DNA of 18,129 nucleotides, from the NCBI GenBank assembly GCA_040758525.1, contig JBFLVQ010000107.1, positions 1 through 18,129 on the forward strand. The letters run 5' to 3'. The notes under the pieces are model-generated. The model was given only the letters and a program-made list of their open reading frames with translations. It did no database searches and was not told the origin of the DNA. A program made the position numbers and the translations under genes. Positions 6,668-12,822 of the stretch are shown here, in pieces (within the stretch, counting starts at the first letter, position 1; the number at the start of each line of letters is the position of its first letter). The DNA comes from JBFLVQ01 sp040758525. GTDB taxonomy: Bacteria > Acidobacteriota > Blastocatellia > Chloracidobacteriales > JADJPF01.

Positions 6668-8065
6668 ATGAGAGTCCGAGCCGCTAAAATTTTCGCTTGC
6701 CTTGCATTGAGTATTGGCGCGCTGCTTTTAGGAATTCCATCTGCTAGTTCTGCCGATAGTGTAGCGACCTTAGATCAAGAGTTAACAGCTACTCTCAACC
6801 AACTAGGGTTTACTGGTAAGATCGAAGCTTCACTAGAAAAGAGATTGGGTCGTCCAATCAATAGGCGACTAGCAAACCTGGGTAGGTTGTTATGGTTTGA
6901 TACTATTATTGGGCTAAACAACGATAATACCTGTGCAGGCTGCCATTCACCATTGGCAGGATTTGGTGATACTCAATCGATTGCTATCGGAATAGAAAGC
7001 AATAAGATTGTTGGATCTAATCGGATAGGCCCACGCAATCAGAGACGTGCTCCTATGGTGTTGAATAATGGCTTCTATCCCACACTAATGTGGAACTCCC
7101 GCTTTAGCGCCCTGTCTGGAGATCCATTTGACAATAGCAAGGGATTTAAGTTTCCCGATCCAGAAGGTCTCTCTTTATCTAATCAGCCTACCCTACTTGC
7201 TGCACAAGCTTTTATTCCTACTACCGAGCGTGTCGAAATGGCAGGGTTTAAGTTTGTTGGTAATAACGACGATATTCGCGCCGAAGTGATCACACGGCTA
7301 AACGCATCAGCCGCATACAGAAAGTTGTTTGGCAAGATCTTTCCTGTGGTAAAACAGGGCAAACCTATCACCTATGAGATGCTGGCTCAGGCAATCGCAG
7401 AATTTGAGTTCACCTTGACATTTGCTAATGCTCCTATTGATAGATTTGCTCGTGGCGAGAAAGACGCAATGACAGAGAGTCAGAAGAAAGGCGCAATACT
7501 CTTTTTCTCTCGATTAGGGTGTGTGCAATGTCATGCTGTTTCTGGACAATCGAATGAGATGTTCAGTGATTTCCAGCAGCATAATATCGGTATCCCACAA
7601 CTTGTCCCCGTTAAATCAAATGTTGATTATGATGGTATCAACAAGAATGAGGATTTTGGTCTGGCACAGGTTAGCGGAGATCCTGTAGATAGATATAAAT
7701 TCCGTACCTCACCATTACGTAATATTGCTCTGCAACCGACCTTCTTCCACAATGGTTGTTTTACCACCATTGAAGACGCGGTTCGCCATCACCTTGATGT
7801 CTTCAAATCTGCCCGTGACTTCAAGAATAATACCGCCTTTCTTGATGCTGATTTAACTGCTCCGCTGGGGCCAATTGAGCCGGTTTTGGCATCGGTAGAT
7901 CCTTTGCTAGCTCGGCCCATTGAGTTAACTGATGAAGATTTCAAGCAACTGGTCGATTTTTTGCGCGATGGTCTGCTCGATCCTAGAGCAAAGCCAGAGA
8001 GCTTGCGTTTGCTGATTCCCACAACCTTACCTAGTGGAAATCCAAGTCTAGTCTTCTCAAATTAG
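6668..8065 (+). CDS. Periplasmic di-heme cytochrome c peroxidase / MauG-family protein
   Basis: The 465-residue product has a signal peptide (1-29, cleavage after PSASSA) and two c-type heme sites, CAGCH at 89-93 and CVQCH at 285-289. This is the arrangement of bacterial di-heme cytochrome c peroxidases and MauG-like enzymes, which reduce peroxide or carry out high-valent heme oxidations in the periplasm. Other family marks are LGRLLWFD before heme 1, PMVLNNGFYPTLMWNSR, a possible axial Met in ERVEMAG, and FRTSPLRNIALQPTFFHNG near 345-363, where relatives usually have a PYFHDG-like motif, so a Tyr-to-Phe difference is possible. AAGGAGG lies 11 nt before the ATG. It follows the porin by 58 bp. 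A porin next to a MauG-type enzyme suggests oxidation or detoxification of something entering through that pore; the substrate is unknown. Confidence 0.93.
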   Translation: MRVRAAKIFACLALSIGALLLGIPSASSADSVATLDQELTATLNQLGFTGKIEASLEKRLGRPINRRLANLGRLLWFDTIIGLNNDNTCAGCHSPLAGFGDTQSIAIGIESNKIVGSNRIGPRNQRRAPMVLNNGFYPTLMWNSRFSALSGDPFDNSKGFKFPDPEGLSLSNQPTLLAAQAFIPTTERVEMAGFKFVGNNDDIRAEVITRLNASAAYRKLFGKIFPVVKQGKPITYEMLAQAIAEFEFTLTFANAPIDRFARGEKDAMTESQKKGAILFFSRLGCVQCHAVSGQSNEMFSDFQQHNIGIPQLVPVKSNVDYDGINKNEDFGLAQVSGDPVDRYKFRTSPLRNIALQPTFFHNGCFTTIEDAVRHHLDVFKSARDFKNNTAFLDADLTAPLGPIEPVLASVDPLLARPIELTDEDFKQLVDFLRDGLLDPRAKPESLRLLIPTTLPSGNPSLVFSN

Positions 8066-8118
8066 TAGGGTAGTATTTTGCTGAAGTGAAAGCGAGGTTT
8101 GAATAGCATACGTGTAAA

Positions 8119-8198
8119 GGTGATGAGCTTTCCCAATTGTGCTTAAAAGATCTTCAAGCACAATTGGGAAGATCTCAAAATAGCTGCTTCTCATCACC
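8119..8198. repeat. 80-bp nested inverted repeat between peroxidase and binding-protein genes
   Basis: The inner arms TTCCCAATTGTGCTT (8130-8144) and AAGCACAATTGGGAA (8156-8170) are perfectly complementary over 15 bp with an 11-nt loop. The outer arms GGTGATGAG (8119-8127) and CTCATCACC (8190-8198) are perfectly complementary over 9 bp. The two stems are separated by 2 nt on the left and 19 nt on the right, giving an asymmetric internal bulge. No T tract follows either stem, so it is not a classical terminator. It could be a processed stem-loop that separates porin/peroxidase from binding-protein/chemoreceptor expression, a REP/MITE-like palindrome, or a small structured RNA. Confidence 0.8.
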
Positions 8199-8200
8199 AT

Positions 8201-8209
8201 TGGTATAAA
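8201..8209 (+). promoter_or_regulatory. Candidate extended -10 promoter for the binding-protein gene
   Basis: TGGTATAAA contains a TGn extension directly before TATAAA (8204-8209). No good -35 element is seen 15-18 nt upstream, where the right arm of the nested inverted repeat lies. It would give a leader of about 50 nt. Confidence 0.33.
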
Positions 8210-8268
8210 CCTATTAAAGTTTTCCGCAATGCAGTAAGCGGATACTACAACAGGCAGACTAAACCTAT

Positions 8269-8706
8269 ATGGTCAACTCTCTAAAAGTCTTGGCATTAAT
8301 AACCCTTCTTGGTTTTATTAGCCTGATCCAAGCTCAACAGGATTCAGCCTTTAAAGTAATTGTTCATAATGACAATCCAATTTCGTCGATTTCCAAAGCA
8401 AAACTATCAAATATGTTCTTGAAAAAAGAGACAAAATGGGAGAATGGACGTAAGGCTATTCCTGTGGATCAAAAAGATACTGCCGTAGTTCGGGTAGCTT
8501 TCTCTAAGGCGATCCACAACAAGGCGATTTCAGCAGTGAAGAGTTACTGGCAACAGAAGATCTTCTCCGGTCGCGATGTTCCACCACCAGAATTGGACTC
8601 TGATTCCGCAGTAATATCTTATGTTCAAGCCAACGCCGACGCCATCGGTTATGTATCTGGAAACGTGCCAACAGGAAAGTTCAAGGTATTGGTAATTACG
8701 GAATAG
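8269..8706 (+). CDS. Small PstS-like periplasmic substrate-binding protein
   Basis: The 145-residue product has a signal peptide (1-23, LALITLLGFISLIQAQ). The mature part follows the pattern of short phosphate-ABC-type binding-protein-like (PBP-like) proteins: VHNDNPISSISKAKLSNMF, a KKETKWENGRKAIPVDQ strand-loop, AFSKAIHNK, SYWQQKIFSGRDVPPPEL, then VQANADAIGYVS near the C-terminus. Full PstS proteins are more than twice this length, so this is the single-lobe short form that often lies beside porins or sensor genes rather than ABC permeases. No permease or ATPase is encoded nearby. The start is fixed by an in-frame stop at 8260 and by the signal peptide, although no Shine-Dalgarno sequence precedes it. 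The chemoreceptor gene follows after 58 bp, so it may present a ligand to that receptor. Phosphate binding itself is not shown. Confidence 0.85.
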   Translation: MVNSLKVLALITLLGFISLIQAQQDSAFKVIVHNDNPISSISKAKLSNMFLKKETKWENGRKAIPVDQKDTAVVRVAFSKAIHNKAISAVKSYWQQKIFSGRDVPPPELDSDSAVISYVQANADAIGYVSGNVPTGKFKVLVITE

Positions 8707-8735
8707 CATATAAACAAAAGAGCAATGGGTAAAAG

Positions 8736-8763
8736 AGGGGTATTATGAAGAAAGGGGTATTAT
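8736..8763 (+). repeat. Tandem duplication of the ribosome-binding/start segment before the chemoreceptor gene
   Basis: The 11-bp segment AGGGGGTATTAT minus one G, that is A-GGGG-TATTAT, occurs at 8736-8746 and again at 8753-8763, a 17-bp period. Each copy places a purine-rich ribosome binding site just before an ATG (8745 and 8765). The second is the chemoreceptor start. Confidence 0.8.
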
Positions 8764-8771
8764 CATGCTAA
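8745..8771 (+). CDS. Possible 8-residue leader peptide overlapping the chemoreceptor start
   Basis: ATG at 8745, preceded by AGAGGGG, opens a frame encoding MKKGVLSC and ending with TAA at 8769-8771. It overlaps the first codons of the chemoreceptor (ATG 8765). It could couple or throttle translation of the receptor, or be an unused by-product of the local duplication. Nothing but position and the ribosome binding site supports expression. Confidence 0.25.
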   Translation: MKKGVLSC

Positions 8772-10750
8772 AGAACTTGAGGTTCAAGCATAAAATAATG
8801 CTCTTACCTTTTCTGGCAACCGGTACGTTTCTGCTAATTCTTACAATAACTCAGATACTAGGAGCAAGAAACGCAGCACTATTAATCCAAATTGAAGCTG
8901 GTTATGCACCCGCAGTTGAATTAAGCCGTGACCTGGTAGAGAAATTAGCAGCAATCCAGCGTGCCTTACAGGATGCAGTTGCGGCCGCTGATAATGATGG
9001 CTTATCAGAAGCCGATGCATTACAAGAGGCTTTTCTCAAGCGATTGAATGAAGGTGCAAGTAATACTTTAATAGAATCAGGCAGACTGGATTATATCAAG
9101 ACTTCATTTCAGGACTACTATGGATTAGCCCGTGAGACTAGCGCAAAAATGATCAATAAAGAGACGGGCGAGGAGTTAACTACTAGACTCGAGTCAATGC
9201 AGTCAAAATACAAATCATTAAAAGAGCATTTGGATTTGAAGGCGAGTAGTGACAAGGCTGCTATGGTGACAGCTTTTGCTTCTGCACGTAATATAAACCA
9301 GACCTCACTACTTATTATTGCAGCTATTACTTTAATCTGTATTCTACTGATGGGACTTGTTTCAGTATGGATCATACGCGGAGTAATAAAACCGCTAGGA
9401 GATGTTTCTAGTGGCTGTGCCCGTATGAGTGTAGGTGATTTTACCACCAAAATAGCAGTATCGAATCACGATGAGATAGGGGCACTAGGTAGGCAAATAA
9501 ATAGTATGGTAGCCTACCTGCGTAATATGGCGTTGCTTTCAGACAATATTGCTAGTGGGGATCTGACCGTTCAGGTTGAACCTCTCTCAGCCCAAGATAG
9601 TTTCGGTAACTCATTTAGCAAAATGGTGCGCGCGCTTTGCTTAACCGTAGCAAAGGTACGTAGAAGCGCAGAAAAAGTCAGAGGTATTTCGATAAATCTG
9701 GCTGCTTCAGGTCAACAACTTGAGCGAGATAGTGAGACCGTAGTAGGTGCTGTACAAGATACGGCTGCCACCATAGAGGAGCTTTCACATAATGTTCACT
9801 CCATCGCTAACAATATAGAATCGCAATCTAGCAGTATTACCGAGACCAGTGTCACGGTCCAGCAGATCTCCAATCAAATGCAGGGTATTACCAAAAACAC
9901 CAATCAACTTACTTTGCTGGCAAAAGGTGCGCGTGGTGTAGTTGGCGATGGACGCCAGGCCGTAGAGAAGGCTGCCGACAGTATGCGCGAGATAAATGTT
10001 GCTATTTCCACTACCGCTACCACAATTCAGGAATTTGGTGAGCATGCCGCTACCATAGGGCGTATTGTAGAGGTGATAAATGCAATATCAGATCAGACAA
10101 ACCTACTGGCCCTCAATGCTGCTATTGAAGCCGCCAGGGCTGGTGACCATGGGTTAGGATTTGGTGTTGTTGCCGAGGAGGTACGCAAACTCTCAGAACG
10201 CACTGCTAAATCTGCCGATGAGATATCAATATTGATCAGCGGTCTGGAAAAAGGTGTTGGTCAGGTAACAAAGCAGATGAAACGCTCAACCGAATTGGTA
10301 CGGGAAGGGTTGGATCTATCTGATAATACGGTTGGGACATTGAACAAGATCGATACTGTCGTTAGCCAGGTAGCACAAACTTCTATAGACATCGACAATA
10401 TTATTGTAGAACAATCTGCAGGTACCCAACAGTTACAGGAAGCCGTGCAAGATATACTAGTAATTACTCAAGAGATACAGGCTGCTAGTCAGGAACAGGC
10501 TACTTCTACAGGAGAGATTGTCAAGGCAGTAAATCGTATACGCGAAGCCGCTGAACGTAATGCCAAGGTCGCTGAACAATTGTCGTCTATGGGTTGTGAA
10601 ATTCTCTCTCAATCAGAACATCTAGAAGAGGCTATCAATGCCTTTCATCTCTCAAACAATATGGCAGTACTAGATGAATTTGATAATAGTCTGCCACCAA
10701 TAGCAACGCAGATAGTGCCAAAATCTATCGCTCAGAATCAACCAATCTGA
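8765..10750 (+). CDS. Methyl-accepting chemotaxis protein (membrane chemoreceptor)
   Basis: The 661-residue product is a transmembrane chemoreceptor that would signal to CheA/CheW. TM1 is about residues 11-33 and a helical periplasmic sensor of about 145 residues follows (34-178). TM2 is about 181-204 (LLIIAAITLICILLMGLVSV). A HAMP domain (about 205-255) is followed by a second HAMP-like segment (about 256-300, with ASGDLTVQVEPL). The cytoplasmic signalling domain carries the conserved hairpin tip at about 433-480 (SDQTNLLALNAAIEAARAG, then GFGVVAEEVRKLSERTAKSA). No C-terminal NWETF-type CheR/CheB tether is seen. AAGGGG lies 7 nt before the ATG. The gene follows the PstS-like protein by 58 bp, suggesting sensing through a bound periplasmic protein. 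No che genes lie in the window, so it would feed a pathway encoded elsewhere. Confidence 0.95.
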   Translation: MLKNLRFKHKIMLLPFLATGTFLLILTITQILGARNAALLIQIEAGYAPAVELSRDLVEKLAAIQRALQDAVAAADNDGLSEADALQEAFLKRLNEGASNTLIESGRLDYIKTSFQDYYGLARETSAKMINKETGEELTTRLESMQSKYKSLKEHLDLKASSDKAAMVTAFASARNINQTSLLIIAAITLICILLMGLVSVWIIRGVIKPLGDVSSGCARMSVGDFTTKIAVSNHDEIGALGRQINSMVAYLRNMALLSDNIASGDLTVQVEPLSAQDSFGNSFSKMVRALCLTVAKVRRSAEKVRGISINLAASGQQLERDSETVVGAVQDTAATIEELSHNVHSIANNIESQSSSITETSVTVQQISNQMQGITKNTNQLTLLAKGARGVVGDGRQAVEKAADSMREINVAISTTATTIQEFGEHAATIGRIVEVINAISDQTNLLALNAAIEAARAGDHGLGFGVVAEEVRKLSERTAKSADEISILISGLEKGVGQVTKQMKRSTELVREGLDLSDNTVGTLNKIDTVVSQVAQTSIDIDNIIVEQSAGTQQLQEAVQDILVITQEIQAASQEQATSTGEIVKAVNRIREAAERNAKVAEQLSSMGCEILSQSEHLEEAINAFHLSNNMAVLDEFDNSLPPIATQIVPKSIAQNQPI

Positions 10751-10751
10751 T

Positions 10752-11101
10752 CATATTATCTTTAGTATCACCTCGGATGTAGCAGGCAATCTCGACCATG
10801 TTAACTTTAGCAACCGACCTGTGCGGCATGTTGACGAGTAAACTGCTATAATCAGCACGGTGGCGGGCAGTGTACCAATAGCTATCTCAGCAATGATGGT
10901 CTAGCCCAAGCTCCAGAATTCTTATCCGTCACTACGATCGCGTTCGCTGCTGCCGGCAATATAAAAATATTGTCGATAGTTTTGATAATCACGTATGCCT
11001 TGTTGATACCTATTGGCTTAATAATTGATGTTAATAGCAACCTCTTTATTGCTGATCGGAACAACAATAGTGTTCGTGTAGTGCGCGCCATTGCGCGTTA
11101 A
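10752..11101 (+). pseudogene. Decayed NHL-repeat (beta-propeller) gene
   Basis: Translated fragments resemble NHL repeats (typically ...D-x-x-G-N-L-Y-I-A-D-x-x-N-N-R-V-R-K-V-D...TVAG...GDGG) but only when all three frames are used. Frame from 10752: SDVAGNL, FSNRPVRHVDE, a TAA stop at 10839, then IISTVAGS. Frame from about 10883: DGLAQAPEF and AFAAAGN. Frame from 10960: IVDSFDNHVCLVDT. Back in the second frame near 11024-11101: NLFIADRNNNSVRVVR and a stop. This implies at least one in-frame stop and several frameshifts, and the last units look shortened by deletion. The 5' part of the gene is absent, and the remnant abuts the chemoreceptor stop codon. Intact NHL proteins are secreted or envelope beta-propellers common in Acidobacteriota. 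Confidence 0.75.
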
Positions 11102-11155
11102 TGATTGCCAGGCGACCAATGCCGCTGTCGTCACTTGGCAACGATAGAGGAACTG

Positions 11156-11401
11156 ATGGGAAAAACTAAACGAGCCCAGCGCGAAAATTCCAAGGCGGAT
11201 CCGGTAGCAGTAAAACTGGCTCTTTCACACCAACTTGAACAAGAGCTAGATCAGACCGGCTTGGATTATGTGATCCTACTCATCGACAAGAGTGCCAATC
11301 CAGATATCGCGGTAGCTACTAACCGCGTTCATACGGAATTGCCACGCTTATTGCGTCAGATTGCTAATCGCTTGGAGATGGGCGGAGTCGATTTGCCATG
11401 A
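11156..11401 (+). CDS. Uncharacterised 81-residue protein
   Basis: The ATG at 11156 is preferred because AGAGGA lies 4 nt upstream; a longer frame from the TTG at 11105 would begin at the edge of the decayed NHL gene without a ribosome binding site. The product begins MGKTKRAQRENSK (basic), followed by an amphipathic helix (VAVKLALSHQLEQELDQ), a short strand (LDYVILLIDKS) and a C-terminal helix (VHTELPRLLRQIANRLEMG). It has no signal peptide or membrane segment, so it is probably cytoplasmic. I do not recognise a family. Even spacing of hydrophobic residues and the ribosome binding site suggest real coding. It stands between the NHL pseudogene and a region of unclear content. Confidence 0.5.
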   Translation: MGKTKRAQRENSKADPVAVKLALSHQLEQELDQTGLDYVILLIDKSANPDIAVATNRVHTELPRLLRQIANRLEMGGVDLP

Positions 11402-11710
11402 TGTATAAATCCGATCAATGGCCTATCTTGTCTGGCCGCGGATGTATGAAAAGAGGCTGGTCAACCGGACGGTTGCTACAGATCCAGTTCAAAGCCGCGG
11501 GCTGGCAGTAGAGAGTAGCTGCCCATGCCAAAGCGTACTTGTGAATTCGCGATCAGATTCTTATGCCTATAACCTGAGTGTGGCGATACACAAGATGTTT
11601 AAAAAGCCTCTTGATCGAATATATACCATTGATAAGAATTGGTGTGATCCATTCAGCCTTTGTGATTGATCCGTTCTTAGCAGGAATTTAATTGAGCAAC
11701 TAGAAGATAT
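11402..11710. other. Stretch without a confident gene, possibly degraded coding sequence
   Basis: An open frame at 11418-11669 (83 codons, plus) has no ribosome binding site and an unconvincing composition. A 36-codon frame starts at 11401 with a TGATG overlap to the preceding stop and begins MYKSDQWPILSG. A third frame contains MPKRTCEFAIRF, loosely like the N-terminus of S23-type four-helix-bundle proteins, followed by stops. The mixture suggests decayed coding sequence continuing from the NHL pseudogene region, but none of it is firm. Confidence 0.4.
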
Positions 11711-11760
11711 AAAAATCAATGAGCCGATCTTGCCGCACGCAGGACCGGCTCATTAATTTT
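11711..11760. terminator. Bidirectional intrinsic terminator between convergent genes
   Basis: AATGAGCCG (11718-11726) pairs with CGGCTCATT (11746-11754). A run of A (11711-11715) lies on the left, which is T in a minus-strand transcript, and TTTT (11757-11760) lies on the right. It starts 27 bp past the TonB stop codon and would terminate transcription from both sides. Confidence 0.82.
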
Positions 11761-11781
11761 GCCTGACAGAGGAATCGGTTC

Positions 11782-12585
11782 TCAGTTTATGTTGAAGTTG
11801 AAGGTGACAATGCCTTGTACCTTTACCGGACTATTGTTAAGTAGTGTAGGAATAAACTTCCATTGCCGTGCAGCCTGCAGGGCAGCTTGCTGCAAAAGCA
11901 GATGTCCACTAATAACCTTGGCACTAATTACCGTGCCGTCCTCACCAATCATAATCTCGACCTGCACAGGGCCTTCAATATGGCTAGCGCGAGCGAGTTG
12001 AGGATAGATCGGCAATGGTTTGTTGATCGCATTACCACGGATCACGCCTTCACTACGCTTGATGAATGATGGAGTTTTGGGTTGCTCTTCTACTGTAGGC
12101 GCAACTGGTTTGGGTGGATCAGGAGGATTGCCAGTGCCGCTACCACCGATCACACCTAGCAGATCACCGCCAACTGTACCACCAGGAATACCGCCTGGCA
12201 CACCGCCAAAGACACCATCACCACCTTTGCCTTCCCCACTAGTAGGAAAGTGAGCAACAGGTTGTAATGTAGGTGGCGCGATCTCTCTAGGAACTTCGCG
12301 TACGGCCACATTTGTGGGTGCGACGACTTGCGTATTAGCAGATGACTGTTTCTGTTTAACAGCAGCGACATCGCCTGCAGGCGGCGCTGGCGGAGGCGGC
12401 GGTGATGGTAATGATACCATTGTTATTAGCGCAAGTTGTCCATCAAGCTGCGCATTGTAGAGAAATATTCCTGTAATAATGGCGCCTACCAATGTTAATG
12501 ACCATACTATGGATGTAACAACGAAATAGAGCCACTTTTTCTCTTTTTTCTTGATATTGCTGCACTCTACCAAATTCTCAAACAT
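11782..12585 (-). CDS. tonB: TonB family energy transducer
   Basis: The 267-residue product carries a short cytoplasmic N-terminus with a Lys cluster (IKKKEKKW), one membrane anchor (about 19-43, FVVTSIVWSLTLVGAIITGI), a Pro-rich stretch (PSPPPPPAPP, 60-69), a Gly-rich linker (about 118-152, GGVPGGIPGGTVGG) and a C-terminal TonB domain (about 185-267) with IYPQLARASHIEG, VEIMIGEDGTV, AALQAARQWKFIP and PVKVQGIVTFNF. TonB proteins span the periplasm and transmit proton-motive energy from ExbB/ExbD to outer-membrane receptors. The 1112-residue receptor at 1419-4757 is a natural client, though no exbB/exbD gene is in the window. The ATG has AGGAGGG 11 nt upstream and AGG nearer. A 237-bp gap with a strong hairpin precedes it, so it probably has its own promoter. 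The N-terminal sequence resembles TonB proteins of Acidobacteriota. Confidence 0.93.
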   Translation of the reverse strand: MFENLVECSNIKKKEKKWLYFVVTSIVWSLTLVGAIITGIFLYNAQLDGQLALITMVSLPSPPPPPAPPAGDVAAVKQKQSSANTQVVAPTNVAVREVPREIAPPTLQPVAHFPTSGEGKGGDGVFGGVPGGIPGGTVGGDLLGVIGGSGTGNPPDPPKPVAPTVEEQPKTPSFIKRSEGVIRGNAINKPLPIYPQLARASHIEGPVQVEIMIGEDGTVISAKVISGHLLLQQAALQAARQWKFIPTLLNNSPVKVQGIVTFNFNIN

Positions 12586-12764
12586 TTTCCTGCCCTCCTA
12601 AATTGGAGTCTCAAAATTGATTTACAATCACAAGTGGTAAAGTGCCGGCTAGCTTCTCCCACTCTTGTTTCTATGCTTGGTTTAGACAACGTTTCTGTGA
12701 TTTGGTTCCCATTGCGAGGAGTTTTTTTCTAGCGGACTTTGTCGCGCTTGATAATGGTGTAGGG

Positions 12765-12800
12765 CGCCGACCATTGTCGTTTATCTTACAATGGTCGGCG
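12765..12800. terminator. Strong hairpin between the TIG-protein and tonB genes, terminator-like without T tract
   Basis: CGCCGACCATTGT (12765-12777) pairs perfectly over 13 bp with ACAATGGTCGGCG (12788-12800) around a 10-nt loop. It lies 22 bp after the stop codon of the minus-strand TIG-module gene. Neither side has the usual T run next to the stem, so termination may be weak or Rho-assisted, or the hairpin may protect the 3' end. Confidence 0.6.
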
Positions 12801-12822
12801 GGCAGAAGATTGGTAGAATAAA

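Noticed and set aside
10882..11091. Minus-strand 69-codon open frame
   Set aside because: It lies antisense to the NHL remnants, whose order and motif content explain the region better.
11418..11669. 83-codon plus-strand open frame
   Set aside because: No ribosome binding site, unconvincing composition and no family resemblance; kept only as part of an unclear region.
12020..12253. Plus-strand Pro-rich open frame
   Set aside because: It is the antisense of the TonB Gly/Pro-rich linker; the composition is a mirror of that low-complexity DNA.
12683..12689. TAGACAA upstream of tonB as a shared operator with the porin dyad
   Set aside because: Seven bases without the inverted partner is expected by chance.
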